A stretch of 64,000 nt of DNA from Eubacteriales bacterium (lineage in GTDB: Bacteria > Bacillota > Clostridia > Oscillospirales > Butyricicoccaceae), in assembly GCA_030539335.1 (NCBI GenBank), contig JAUNSG010000015.1:1-64000 (forward strand), written 5' to 3'. This document shows positions 26,800 through 35,945 of this stretch, piece by piece (position 1 is the first letter of the stretch; each line of letters starts with the position of its first letter). A program made the position numbers and the translations under genes. The notes under the pieces were generated by a model. It was given only the letters and a program-made list of their open reading frames with translations. It had not been told where the DNA came from and made no database searches.

Positions 26800-27939
26800 A
26801 TGGACTTCAACTTGACCAAAGAGCAAGAACTGGTTCGGAAGGCTCTAGCGGAGTTTACCGAAGCAGAAGTCAAGCCGATCGCAGCAGAAACGGATCGCAC
26901 GTCGCAGTATCCGAAGGATACGATTGACAAGCTGTTCCGTTACGGCGTAATGGGTATGTGCGTACCGAAGGAATTCGGTGGAGCAGGCGCGGATGACGTC
27001 GCTGCGGCTATCGCAGTAGAGGAGCTGTCCAAGCAGTGTGCTTCGACCGGTGACATCGTTGCTACCCACAACGGCCTGTGCTGTGGCCCGATCATCAACT
27101 TCGGTACTCCGGATCAGAAGAAGAAGTATCTGTCGATGCTGACAAGCGGCAAGGTAGGTGCCTTTGCTCTGACCGAGCCGGACGCTGGTTCGGATGCATC
27201 CAAGGGCACGACGGTTGCTGAGGATGCCGGCGATCACTGGGTTCTGAACGGATCCAAGATCTTTATCACCAATGGCTACGTAGCTGACATCTTTGTCGTA
27301 TTTGCAATGACCGATCCTTCCAAGGGAACCAGAGGCATTTCTGCGTTCATCGTAGAGAAGGACTTCCCGGGCTTCTCCGTAGGCCGTCATGAGGTTAAGA
27401 TGGGCCTGCACGGTTCCCCGACGGCAGAAATCGTATTCGAAGACTGCATCGTTCCGAAGGAAAACCTGCTGGGTCAGCTCGGCAAGGGCTTCAAGATTGC
27501 AATGAATACCCTGGACGGCGGCCGTATCGGCATCGCTGCTCAGGCACTCGGCATCCTGGAAGGCGCAATGAACGAGACCATCGAGTTCACCAAGAGCCGT
27601 GTTCAGTTCGGTCGTCCGATTTCCAAGTTCCAGAACACGCAGTTCGTTATTGCGGATATGGAAGTTGCCAGAAACGCAGCTCAGCTCCTGACTTACTCGG
27701 CTGCTTCGAAGAAGAGCGAAGGCAAGACCTTTACCAAGGACGCTGCTATGGCTAAACTGTTCGCATCCGAGGCCTGCATGCACTTCACCACCAAGGCGGT
27801 ACAGATGCATGGCGGCTACGGCTATACGAACGATTACCCGGTTGAGCGCATGATGCGTGACGCAAAGATCACCGAGATCTATGAGGGTACTTCTGAGATT
27901 CAGAGAGTCGTTATCTCGGGTAACGTACTCGGCAAGTAA
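26800..27939 (+). CDS. Acyl-CoA dehydrogenase 2 (butyryl-CoA dehydrogenase type)
   Basis: A 379-aa paralogue of the dehydrogenase at 23345, with GAFALTEPDAGSDAS in the flavin site and catalytic Glu362 in ITEIYEGTSE. The N-terminus MDFNLTKEQELVRKALAEF resembles characterised clostridial Bcd more than copy 1 does. TTTGGAGGAATAAACC precedes the ATG. It shares its etfBA partner sequence exactly with copy 1, so the two complexes would differ only in the dehydrogenase. A change of substrate or of electron partner between the two is a plausible inference. Confidence 0.92.
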   Translation: MDFNLTKEQELVRKALAEFTEAEVKPIAAETDRTSQYPKDTIDKLFRYGVMGMCVPKEFGGAGADDVAAAIAVEELSKQCASTGDIVATHNGLCCGPIINFGTPDQKKKYLSMLTSGKVGAFALTEPDAGSDASKGTTVAEDAGDHWVLNGSKIFITNGYVADIFVVFAMTDPSKGTRGISAFIVEKDFPGFSVGRHEVKMGLHGSPTAEIVFEDCIVPKENLLGQLGKGFKIAMNTLDGGRIGIAAQALGILEGAMNETIEFTKSRVQFGRPISKFQNTQFVIADMEVARNAAQLLTYSAASKKSEGKTFTKDAAMAKLFASEACMHFTTKAVQMHGGYGYTNDYPVERMMRDAKITEIYEGTSEIQRVVISGNVLGK

Positions 27940-27962
27940 GAAGATAGGGAGGAAACAGTATC

Positions 27963-28763
27963 ATGAAATATATCGTTTGCGTAAAGCAGGTACCGGACAC
28001 ATCTGGTAAGGTAGCTGTCAAGCCGGACGGCACACTGGACCGCGCTTCGATGGCAACGATCATCAACCCGGATGACAAGAACGCAATTGAAGCAGCACTG
28101 GCGTTGAAGGATCAGAACGGTGCGGAAGTAATCGTCGTTACGATGGGCCCGCCGCCGGCAGAAGGCATGCTGCGCGAGATCATGGCAATGGGTGCAGACA
28201 GAGCGGTTCTGGTATCCGGCCGTGAGTTCGGTGGTTCGGATACGTTCGCAACGTCTCAGATTCTGGCAGCAGCTGTCAACAAGATCGGCGTAGACGAGGA
28301 CGACATCGTATTCTGTGGCCGTCAGGCAATCGACGGTGACACCGCACAGGTAGGCCCGCAGATCGCAGAGAAGCTGGGCATCCCGCAGATTACTTATGCA
28401 GCAGACATCAAGGTAGAAGGCAAGAAGGTAACGGTAAAGAGAATGCTGGAGGATGGCTACATGACCATCGAGACACAGACTCCGTGCCTGATCACCGCAA
28501 TCAAGGAACTGAACGAGCCGCGTTACATGTCGATTGGCGGCATCTTCGATTGCTACAGCAAGCCGATGGAAGTATATGACTTCAACACGCTGAAGGATGA
28601 TCCGCTGATCGAGCTGGATACGATCGGCCTGAAGGGTTCTCCGACAAACATTTTTGCATCGTTCACGCCGCCGCAGAAGGGTGCAGGCGAAATGCTGCAG
28701 GGCTCTGATCAGGAGAAGGTTGACACGTTGGTGGGCAAGCTCCTGGCAAAGCACATCATCTAA
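27963..28763 (+). CDS. etfB: Electron transfer flavoprotein beta subunit, copy 2
   Basis: Identical in protein and, as far as I can read, in DNA to the etfB at 24514. It follows acyl-CoA dehydrogenase 2 with the same GGGAGG site and spacing. Function is as EtfB of a bifurcating or electron-accepting Etf. That no silent changes have built up points to recent duplication or ongoing gene conversion. Confidence 0.95.
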   Translation: MKYIVCVKQVPDTSGKVAVKPDGTLDRASMATIINPDDKNAIEAALALKDQNGAEVIVVTMGPPPAEGMLREIMAMGADRAVLVSGREFGGSDTFATSQILAAAVNKIGVDEDDIVFCGRQAIDGDTAQVGPQIAEKLGIPQITYAADIKVEGKKVTVKRMLEDGYMTIETQTPCLITAIKELNEPRYMSIGGIFDCYSKPMEVYDFNTLKDDPLIELDTIGLKGSPTNIFASFTPPQKGAGEMLQGSDQEKVDTLVGKLLAKHII

Positions 28764-28782
28764 TTGAAAGGAGAAACTCAAA

Positions 28783-29901
28783 ATGGCTGAATTTAAGAAT
28801 TCTGGAGAATACATGAAGGACTTCAAGGGCGTTTGGGTATTTGCAGAACAGAGACAGGGCGTTCTGCAGCCGACGGTACTTGAGCTGATTTCCGAAGGCC
28901 GTAAGCTGGCAGACGATCTGGGCGTAGAGCTGGCAGCACTGCTGCTGGGCGACGGCGTAGAAGGACTGGCAAAGGAAATGGGCGGCTATGGTGCAGACAG
29001 AGTCATCCTGGTAGATGATCCGGCACTGAAGGACTACACGACGGACGCATATGCGGATGTAATCTGCAAGGCAGTTATGGACAAGAAGCCGGAGATCGTG
29101 CTGATTGGTGCAACCAACATCGGCCGTGACCTGGGCCCGCGCTGCGCAGCTCGCCTGCACACGGGTCTGACGGCAGACTGCACGCATCTGGACGTAGAGA
29201 CGACCAAGTATGCTGACTTCCTGAGAGAAGCATCGACGCTGGACGTAGACAACATGATCAAGATCGGCAAGATCAAGATGGAAGACCGCAACCTGAAGAT
29301 GACCCGTCCGGCATTCGGCGGCCACCTGATGGCAACGATCATCACTCCGCGTTTCCGTCCGCAGATGTCGACGGTACGCCCGGGCGTACTGAAGAAGGCA
29401 GCTTATGACGAAGCAAAGGCAGAGGCTGTTATCGTAGAGAAGTACGAAGTAGAGATCGCAGCAACCGAGACGAAGGTAGTGGAGATCGTCAAGGAAGCAA
29501 AGCAGCTGGTAGACCTGATCGGCGCAGACGTAGTCGTATCGGTAGGCCGTGGCATCTCGAAGGATGTCGAGAAGGGCATCGCGCTGGCAGAAGAGCTGGC
29601 AGCCGAGTTCGGCGGCGTAGTCGGCGGCTCGCGTGTAGCGATCGACTCTGGCTGGCTGTCCGCAGACCATCAGGTTGGACAGACGGGCAAGACGGTACAT
29701 CCGACCCTGTACGTAGCACTGGGTATCTCCGGCGCGATCCAGCACAAGGCTGGCATGCAGGATTCCGGCTGCATCGTAGCAGTTAACAAGAACGAGAGTG
29801 CACCGATCTTCGAAGTAGCAGACTACGGCATCGTAGGCGACCTGTTCAAGATCGCACCGATGATGATCGAGGCAGTCAAGGCAGCAAAGGCTGCAAAGTA
29901 A
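28783..29901 (+). CDS. etfA: Electron transfer flavoprotein alpha subunit, copy 2
   Basis: Identical to the etfA at 25334 (372 aa). It ends the second operon, and its terminator abuts the convergent tepA-like gene. No crt, hbd or thl gene for the rest of the butyrate pathway is present near either copy. Confidence 0.95.
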   Translation: MAEFKNSGEYMKDFKGVWVFAEQRQGVLQPTVLELISEGRKLADDLGVELAALLLGDGVEGLAKEMGGYGADRVILVDDPALKDYTTDAYADVICKAVMDKKPEIVLIGATNIGRDLGPRCAARLHTGLTADCTHLDVETTKYADFLREASTLDVDNMIKIGKIKMEDRNLKMTRPAFGGHLMATIITPRFRPQMSTVRPGVLKKAAYDEAKAEAVIVEKYEVEIAATETKVVEIVKEAKQLVDLIGADVVVSVGRGISKDVEKGIALAEELAAEFGGVVGGSRVAIDSGWLSADHQVGQTGKTVHPTLYVALGISGAIQHKAGMQDSGCIVAVNKNESAPIFEVADYGIVGDLFKIAPMMIEAVKAAKAAK

Positions 29902-29934
29902 TTTGGAATCCGTCTGAAAACGAATTATTCCATT

Positions 29935-29969
29935 CCCCCGATACCTCTTTGGGTATCGGGGGTTTTTTT
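29935..29969 (+). terminator. Terminator of the second etfBA copy
   Basis: Same stem as at 26486 (29935-29945 with 29952-29962) with seven T. The stop codon of the opposing tepA-like gene begins in the last T. Confidence 0.93.
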
Positions 29970-30625
29970 CAATTTTTCTTCATCATTTTGTGCAGGCAGT
30001 TCAGCGCATCGTGCAGAGAGCCGACCTGATCGCACAGACCGATCTTTACCGCCTGCTTGGCGCCAATAACCGTGCCCACATCCGTCGCCAGTTCACCGGT
30101 TGCCATCATCAAACCGGACAGCGCCTCTTCCTTCACCGAGGAATTCCGGACAATAAAGCGCGTGATGCGCTTCTGAATCTGGCGGAAGTATTCATAGGTC
30201 TGTGGTGCACCGATGACCGTCCCGCTGATGCGTACAGGATGCAGCATCATGGAGGCAGATGGGGCGATAAACGTCCGCTGTGCTGCCACGGCCAATGGCA
30301 CTCCGATGGAATGGCTGCCGCCGAGGATCAGGGAAACCGTGGGAGTCTTCATCCCGGCGATCAGCTCCGCGATGGCAAGACCGGCCTCGACATCGCCGCC
30401 GACCGTGTTGAGCAGGATGAGAAGGCCGTCGATTTCCTCACTCTCCTCAATCGCCGCGAGCTGTGGCAGGATGTGTTCGTATTTGGTTGTTTTGGTATTT
30501 TCCGGCGCTTCCTGATGCCCCTCAATCGTACCAATGATCGTAATGCAGTGAATCATACCGTGAGAGGATTGGGTGGTAATCGAGCCGGTATCCGTATTGC
30601 GCGGCTCTTTGCTTTCATCCGACAT
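29969..30625 (-). CDS. tepA: ClpP-fold serine protease, TepA-like
   Basis: A 218-aa member of the Clp/crotonase-fold protease group, most like the Bacillus translocation-enhancing protein TepA. Seen are LLILLNTVGGDVEAGLAIAE and the probable catalytic serine in GGSHSIGVPLAVAA, followed by SMMLHPVR. There is no signal peptide. ATG 30625 follows a GTGAGGT sequence; a GTG 12 bases upstream is the alternative. It is convergent with etfA copy 2. It may process exported proteins or signal peptides; the substrate is unknown. Confidence 0.8.
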   Translation of the reverse strand: MSDESKEPRNTDTGSITTQSSHGMIHCITIIGTIEGHQEAPENTKTTKYEHILPQLAAIEESEEIDGLLILLNTVGGDVEAGLAIAELIAGMKTPTVSLILGGSHSIGVPLAVAAQRTFIAPSASMMLHPVRISGTVIGAPQTYEYFRQIQKRITRFIVRNSSVKEEALSGLMMATGELATDVGTVIGAKQAVKIGLCDQVGSLHDALNCLHKMMKKN

Positions 30626-30666
30626 AATATACCTCACAAATTATAGATTTTTTAAGAAAATAATAC

Positions 30667-30974
30667 TTGACAAAACCGTGTTATACATATAGTTATCCAC
30701 ATTTCCACAGAGTTATCCACAAAACTTTGTGTATTCGGTGGAAAAGTCTGTGGATTTGTTGGAAAAAACCAAGTATGCCACAAGATATAGCGCGAATATC
30801 TGTTCGGGATGCTCAAAATGTGGGGGATAACCCTGCTGTTTTGGATTATTCAAATCGCTAGTTTACTTGTTGTAATCAGAAATTCTTCGAAAAACCGTAA
30901 TATTTGTTCCAAGAAATGCGATTTGTAATCACAAATCGGTTATAGTCTGTGCGGAGGAGCAAAAGTTATACACA
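30667..30974. other. DnaA-box cluster in the tepA-aminopeptidase spacer
   Basis: This spacer of about 430 bp has no gene. It contains TTATCCACA twice (30693-30701 and 30713-30721) and TTATACACA (30966-30974), with several TTTCCACA/TGTGGA-type partial boxes between. A TTGACA-N15-TATAGT element (30667-30693) overlaps the first box. The set resembles the DnaA-box clusters Bacillus carries outside oriC. Role unknown: titration, or DnaA control of tepA. Confidence 0.6.
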
Positions 30975-30991
30975 GCGCAATGAAATTTCAC

Positions 30992-31032
30992 CAAAAGAAA
31001 ACACAGACTGTGGAAAAGTCCCACAGTCTGTG
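30992..31032 (-). terminator. Terminator of the M18 aminopeptidase gene
   Basis: Perfect stem CACAGACTGTGG/CCACAGTCTGTG (31002-31013 with 31021-31032); on the minus strand it runs into TTTTCTTTTGG. Confidence 0.8.
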
Positions 31033-31055
31033 CAGATGAAACGGATTCTCCGATT

Positions 31056-32447
31056 TTATTTCATGCCGTAAAATGCGCCAAATCCACGATAGGTGGCATA
31101 CAGATCGAGCTTGGCGATGACCTCATACGGTGCATGCATGCAGAGCACCGGGACACCGGCATCGACGGTATCAATGTTGCGGTTTGCCATGAACATTGCG
31201 ACCGTGCCGCCGCCACCCTGATCGACCTTGCCGAGCTGGCCGGTCTGCCAGATGATGTTGTTTTGACGGAAGAGGTAACGGATTTTGGCCATCAGCTCTG
31301 CCGTAGCATCCGATGCGCCGGACTTGCCGCGGGAGCCGGTGTACTTGGTGAGAGCGAGACCGCAGTTGGCACGGGCATCGTTGCGCTTTTCACTGACCTC
31401 TGGATAGTTCGGATCAAAGGCGTTGCAGACATCGGCGGAAAGGCAGGTGCTGTTTTCCAGACACTCCTCCGGAAGGACGTCCTGCGCACGGCACAGGTCC
31501 GCAATCAGCGTATCAAAGAAGTGCGACTGCATACCGGTGACACCGTCGGAGCCGATTTCTTCCTTGTCGACAAGCACAGCCATCGCCGTCTTGGTCGGGA
31601 TTTCGTCGTAATCAAACAGAGCGGTAGCCGCCGGATAGGAGCAGACACGGTCGTCGTGGCCATACGAGCCGACAAAGCTGCGGTCAAAGCCGATATCGCG
31701 GGCCGGGAAAGCCGGAACACAGCACAGCTCGGCCGAGAGGAAATCCTCCTCCGTGATGCCGTAGGCCTGGTTCAGATATTCCATGACCGCAAGCTTGATC
31801 TTGTCCGATGTGTCGGTTTCGGAGTCGGAGGGCTGGGAACCGATCAGAACATTCATCTTCTCTGCGGCAATGCCCTTCATCATGGATTTCTGCATCTGGT
31901 CGCTCGCCAGATGGATCAGCAGGTCGGAGATGACAAACAGCGGATCATCCGGCTTGTCCCCGATGCGGACTTGGATGCTCTCGATACCCTCGTCTGTGAC
32001 ACGGCAGACAACACCGCGCAGCTCCAGCGGAATGGTCGGCCACTGGTATTTCTTGATGCCGCCGTAGTAGTGTGTCTTGAAGAATGCCATGCCGTTGTCC
32101 TCGTAGAGCGGAACGGTGCGAATGTCAATGCGCGGAGCGTCCAGATGGGCGGCGGTCAGATTGATACCCGCGGAAAGTGGCTCACTGCCGATTACAGTAA
32201 GTATAATTGCTTTATTGCGATTCACTTTGTAATATTTATCGCCGGCCTTTACCTCCATACCGCGGGTATAGGGAACAAAGCCGAGCGACTCCGCCTTAGC
32301 CTTCAGGAAGGCGACGGCATCGCGTTCGGTCTTGGCTTCATTGAGGAACTGCTTGTAGCCCTCGGCGTAGTCGTGCATCGCATGACGCTCGTCGGCACTC
32401 ATGCGGTCCCAACCGGTCTTTTTGTCATAAAAAAGCTCGTTTTCCAT
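31056..32447 (-). CDS. M18-family aminopeptidase (aspartyl aminopeptidase type)
   Basis: A 463-aa cytosolic dinuclear-metal aminopeptidase. Metal-site patterns are TAAHLDAPRIDIR (about 95-107), the DKEEIGSDG region (about 300) and CMHAPYE near the end (about 440). The family removes N-terminal acidic or neutral residues from peptides. AAAGGACG lies before the ATG. A terminator with long arms follows. It is the first gene downstream (on the minus strand) of the coaE-sua5 group, with a separate ribosome site. Confidence 0.92.
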   Translation of the reverse strand: MENELFYDKKTGWDRMSADERHAMHDYAEGYKQFLNEAKTERDAVAFLKAKAESLGFVPYTRGMEVKAGDKYYKVNRNKAIILTVIGSEPLSAGINLTAAHLDAPRIDIRTVPLYEDNGMAFFKTHYYGGIKKYQWPTIPLELRGVVCRVTDEGIESIQVRIGDKPDDPLFVISDLLIHLASDQMQKSMMKGIAAEKMNVLIGSQPSDSETDTSDKIKLAVMEYLNQAYGITEEDFLSAELCCVPAFPARDIGFDRSFVGSYGHDDRVCSYPAATALFDYDEIPTKTAMAVLVDKEEIGSDGVTGMQSHFFDTLIADLCRAQDVLPEECLENSTCLSADVCNAFDPNYPEVSEKRNDARANCGLALTKYTGSRGKSGASDATAELMAKIRYLFRQNNIIWQTGQLGKVDQGGGGTVAMFMANRNIDTVDAGVPVLCMHAPYEVIAKLDLYATYRGFGAFYGMK

Positions 32448-32474
32448 AAAAATCGTCCTTTCTGCGTTCGAAAA

Positions 32475-33065
32475 CTATCCGAGTAATGTATGAATCACGG
32501 TATGTACCTGCTCCCGAAGAGCAGATAAGTCACCGTTGTTGACGAGAAGAAAATCACAACGTTCCCGGTACCAGTCGTCGCTGTGCTGGGCATCGATGCG
32601 GAGGGAAGCGTAATCGCGGGTGATGTTGTCCCGCACCATGATGCGTTGGATGCGTGTTTCGCGGTCGGCAAGGACCGCTGCCGTTGCGTCACACAGCGTG
32701 TCCATACCCGCTTCAAACAAAACCGGTGCGTCATACACACCGAGCGGTTTGCCCTGTGCCTCCCAGACAGCGAAGGTATCCCGCGCCGCCTGACGGATAT
32801 ATGGGTGTGTGATGGCATTGAGGCGCGCCAGCTTGTCCGGATCGGCAAACACAATCGAGCCGAGTTTTTTGCGATTTAGATTACCATTTGTAAAACAAGA
32901 ATCTCCAAATACAGATCGTATTTCCTCGAGCATCGGTTCACAGGAATCGCACAGCGCCCGATAGGAGGCATCGGCATCCAACACGCCACAGCCGCAGGCG
33001 ATAAATTCCGCCCCGGCGGCACTTTTTCCGACACCGGAACCGCCCGTCAATCCGAGAATCTTCAT
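32475..33065 (-). CDS. coaE: Dephospho-CoA kinase
   Basis: Last step of coenzyme A synthesis: phosphorylates dephospho-CoA at the 3'-OH. A 196-aa P-loop kinase with GLTGGSGVGKS (about 5-15) and the adenine-side DADASYRAL. It overlaps the upstream sua5-type gene by 4 bases (ATGA). Length and motifs are standard. Confidence 0.95.
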   Translation of the reverse strand: MKILGLTGGSGVGKSAAGAEFIACGCGVLDADASYRALCDSCEPMLEEIRSVFGDSCFTNGNLNRKKLGSIVFADPDKLARLNAITHPYIRQAARDTFAVWEAQGKPLGVYDAPVLFEAGMDTLCDATAAVLADRETRIQRIMVRDNITRDYASLRIDAQHSDDWYRERCDFLLVNNGDLSALREQVHTVIHTLLG

Positions 33066-34105
33066 GTTTCACCCTCCGTCAGGTCGATGACATGGAAACC
33101 GGCTGCCTTCTTGATCCGGTTGGAAACAGCCAGACCGATACCGGTCGATGGGGGACACTGGGCATAGATTTCCGCCACATCGGTTGTGTCGAAGCGACGG
33201 AGTGCATCGAACACCTCGCGTGCCTGCTCCGTCTCGTCGTCCGAACGGCCAAAGGTTTCGATCACAGCATGTCCGGCGAAATGACTGGCGCAGTCGTCAA
33301 AACAGAGTACACCAGAGTTTTCCCCAAGCTGTGCAGAAATATACGCAGCGCTCTGTTCTGGGGACCCAAATACGACGGTAACTGGGGCTTTTGGCGCATA
33401 ATGGCGGTATTTCATACCGGGAGCAGAGACTGTCTCGGTGTCATCGATTTTTTCGCGCAGCGCGCGGTCAACCGTGACGTCACCGAGCACCGCTTCCAAC
33501 TGTTCGAGTGAGATTCCCCCCGGACGCAGGAGGCGCGGGACAGGCCCGCACAGGGAGATCACCGTGGATTCGACGCCGACCGAGCAGGGTCCGCCGTCCA
33601 CGACCGCGGCAATTTTTCCATCCAGATCCTCCATGACGTGTTGTGCTGTCGTGGTGGAGGGCCGTCCGGACCGATTGGCGGATGGGGCCGCCAGCGGAAC
33701 CCCGGCGGCACGGATGATCGCGCGTGCGATGGGATGGGAGGGCAGACGAATACCAACTGTATTTAAACCTCCGGAAGTTACCATTGGTATAATTTCTTTT
33801 TTTGGTAGGATGATGGTCATCGGACCGGGCCAGTAGGTCTCCGCGAGGGCTTTTGCCTCATCGGGGACGACGGCGGCGATGTCATACATCTGTTCCAGAT
33901 CCGCGATGTGGACGATCAGCGGATTGTCCTGTGGACGGCCCTTGGCCGCGAAGATGCGGTGTACCGCGTCCACATTACAGGCATCCGCAGCCAGACCGTA
34001 GACGGTTTCCGTCGGGATACCGACGATTTCACCGCGGCGCAGCAGTTCGGCCGCCGTGGCAATCGCCTCGGGATCGGATGCGGGATGGAGAAGTTGCGTG
34101 TTCAT
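33062..34105 (-). CDS. L-threonylcarbamoyladenylate synthase (Sua5 type)
   Basis: Makes threonylcarbamoyl-AMP from threonine, bicarbonate and ATP for t6A modification at position 37 of ANN-decoding tRNAs. The 347-aa protein has the YrdC domain (about 1-200, with GIPTETVYGLAADA and KGRPQDNPL) plus the C-terminal Sua5 domain (about 235-345), so it is the long Sua5 form. An AAGGAATTCC site precedes the ATG. It overlaps coaE. Its neighbour prfA, separated by a small membrane protein gene, is a common companion in Firmicutes. Confidence 0.94.
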   Translation of the reverse strand: MNTQLLHPASDPEAIATAAELLRRGEIVGIPTETVYGLAADACNVDAVHRIFAAKGRPQDNPLIVHIADLEQMYDIAAVVPDEAKALAETYWPGPMTIILPKKEIIPMVTSGGLNTVGIRLPSHPIARAIIRAAGVPLAAPSANRSGRPSTTTAQHVMEDLDGKIAAVVDGGPCSVGVESTVISLCGPVPRLLRPGGISLEQLEAVLGDVTVDRALREKIDDTETVSAPGMKYRHYAPKAPVTVVFGSPEQSAAYISAQLGENSGVLCFDDCASHFAGHAVIETFGRSDDETEQAREVFDALRRFDTTDVAEIYAQCPPSTGIGLAVSNRIKKAAGFHVIDLTEGET

Positions 34106-34123
34106 GGAATTCCTTCTTTACAA

Positions 34124-34741
34124 TCAAGTAATACTATTGGTATAACAAAAAGTCAAAAATACAGATAGGCAAAATAGAGCTGGATTTTGCAGTCCAGGGT
34201 ACAACCGCTTGGCGAGCGGCAGGATCAAAAATCCGGCGGTACACAGGCAAACGCCACAGAGCGTACCGCAAAGCCAGTCTGTCCAGGGGGACAGAAGGCC
34301 GGAGGCGGCAAAGCCCAGCGCTGCGGTCAGAAAGAAGAGCAGGCCAAGGCGCGCCGTATGCGGTATGGGAAGCCACGCCAGCCGGGAGAGGATCGCGGCC
34401 ACTCCAGCGATGGGGAGCAGGGGAAGCGCGTTGTGCGTCAGACCGGCGAGAAGTGCGGCGGCCGTGCCCCACGGCAGAAGGTGCGAAAGGCAGCGATTCC
34501 ATTCGGCCTGCCAGGGAAGCGGTTCCGCGCCGGGGTCATGGGACAACAGCGCGAGCGCCAGTGTGAGCAGGAAGCCGGGAAGCATCGCCGGGGTGGGACT
34601 GCGCAGGACGCTCAGGCCGATGGCGGTCAGCGCACCGGCAGAGCCGCTGTAAACGACGGCGATACCGCAATCGTGCCAGCGGACGCAGAGTCGTCCCAAG
34701 ACCAGCGCCGGAAAAACAGCGAAAAAGCCTGCAAAAGACAT
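34124..34741 (-). CDS. Hydrophobic membrane protein of unknown function
   Basis: A 205-aa protein with about six hydrophobic segments spread over its length and very few charged residues. No family is recognised. It sits between prfA and the sua5-type gene in the same direction. The ribosome site GGGGTGATGTT lies just before the ATG. The high GC of the segment suits the Ala/Leu/Gly-rich composition. Confidence 0.65.
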   Translation of the reverse strand: MSFAGFFAVFPALVLGRLCVRWHDCGIAVVYSGSAGALTAIGLSVLRSPTPAMLPGFLLTLALALLSHDPGAEPLPWQAEWNRCLSHLLPWGTAAALLAGLTHNALPLLPIAGVAAILSRLAWLPIPHTARLGLLFFLTAALGFAASGLLSPWTDWLCGTLCGVCLCTAGFLILPLAKRLYPGLQNPALFCLSVFLTFCYTNSIT

Positions 34742-34779
34742 AACATCACCCCGTTCAGTGTATGAACGGGAACAATTTG

Positions 34780-35856
34780 TTATGAAAAATCCGCGCGGGC
34801 GAGCTTTTCGGACTGCTCGGTGGTAATCAGTGCGTCGAGCACTTCGTCCAGATTCCCGTCCAAAAAGCTGTCCAGATGATAGATTGTCAGCTTGATGCGG
34901 TGTTCGGAGATGCGGTTTTCCGGGAAATTGTACGTGCGGATGCGCTCGGAGCGGCTTCCGGAGCCGACTTGACTGCGGCGCTCGTCCGCAATCGCCTCAT
35001 CCTGCTTGCGCTGTTCGATTTCGAACAGACGGGAGCGCAGGACGCGCATGGCCTTGTCTTTATTTTTATACTGGCTGCGCTCGTCCTGGCATTCGACCAC
35101 CATGCCGGTCGGCAGGTGCGTGATGCGGATGGCGGATGAGGTCTTGTTGATGTGCTGTCCACCGGCGCCGGACGAACGGAAGGTATCGATGCGCAGATCG
35201 TTTGGATTGATCTCCAATTCGACGTCATCGACCTCCGGAAGAACTGCTACCGTGACGGTGGAGGTGTGCACACGGCCTTGGGATTCGGTCTCGGGAACGC
35301 GCTGGACGCGGTGGACACCGCTCTCGAATTTCAATCGCGAATACGCACGGTCGCCCTCCACACTGAATGTGATCTCCCTGCAGCCGCCGAGTTCGGTTGC
35401 CGCAAGGTTGATGACCTCGGTCTTCCAGCCGCGCTTGTCGGCGTACATCGAATACATGCGGTATAGGGAATGCGCAAACAGCGCCGCTTCCTCTCCGCCA
35501 GCGCCGGCACGGATTTCGACAATCACGCTGCGGTCATCGTTGGGGTCGTGCGGCAGGAGCAGGAGCTTCAGTTCGTTTTCCAGCCGTTCCATTGCCGCAC
35601 GGGAGGTGCTCAGAGCTTCCTGCGCCATCGCGCGCAGCTCGGCATCGCCACCGGCTTCCTCCAGCAGCTCCAGAGCGTCTTTCTGCTCCTGATCGGCGGC
35701 GGCATAGCTCCGGTACGCCGTGATGATCGGGGTCAGCTCCTTCTGCTCACGGAGAAGCTGCGCGGCGCGGGCGGGATCGTTGTAGAGATCCGGCGTGGCG
35801 AGCAGCTCTTGCAGTTCGTCAAAGCGGTCCGCCAGTCCCTCCAGTTTTTCTAGCAT
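34780..35856 (-). CDS. prfA: Peptide chain release factor 1
   Basis: Recognises UAA and UAG and triggers peptide release. The 358-aa protein has the catalytic GGQ in SSGAGGQHINKTSSAIRI (about 230-247), the GGEEAALFA segment, and the class-1 C-terminal ARADFS. RF1 rather than RF2 follows from length and lack of a programmed frameshift. GGAG precedes the ATG at slightly long spacing. Confidence 0.96.
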   Translation of the reverse strand: MLEKLEGLADRFDELQELLATPDLYNDPARAAQLLREQKELTPIITAYRSYAAADQEQKDALELLEEAGGDAELRAMAQEALSTSRAAMERLENELKLLLLPHDPNDDRSVIVEIRAGAGGEEAALFAHSLYRMYSMYADKRGWKTEVINLAATELGGCREITFSVEGDRAYSRLKFESGVHRVQRVPETESQGRVHTSTVTVAVLPEVDDVELEINPNDLRIDTFRSSGAGGQHINKTSSAIRITHLPTGMVVECQDERSQYKNKDKAMRVLRSRLFEIEQRKQDEAIADERRSQVGSGSRSERIRTYNFPENRISEHRIKLTIYHLDSFLDGNLDEVLDALITTEQSEKLARADFS

Positions 35857-35945
35857 AAAAATTCAACTCCAAGTAATATCAAAAGATAATTATACGAATA
35901 GAACTATTCTATTAAAATAATTAGGATAAATTATACGTTTTGTAA

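Larger units (their letters stand above)
27929..29968 (+). repeat. 2,040-bp exact direct repeat, copy 2 (etfBA and terminator)
   Basis: Partner of 24480-26519, offset by 3,449 bp. Sequence identity starts four codons before the dehydrogenase stop and ends in the terminator T-run. The flanks differ completely on both sides. Confidence 0.93.

Noticed and set aside
24451..29745. Long minus-strand frames (308 and 329 aa) opposite each etfB and etfA
   Set aside because: They mirror highly biased codons of the real genes, lack ribosome sites and are rich in Cys and Arg in the manner of shadow frames. They were useful only to confirm that the two DNA copies are identical.
30667..30861. 64-aa plus-strand frame starting at TTG 30667
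   Set aside because: The start is the -35-like TTGACA, no ribosome site, and the region is a DnaA-box cluster.
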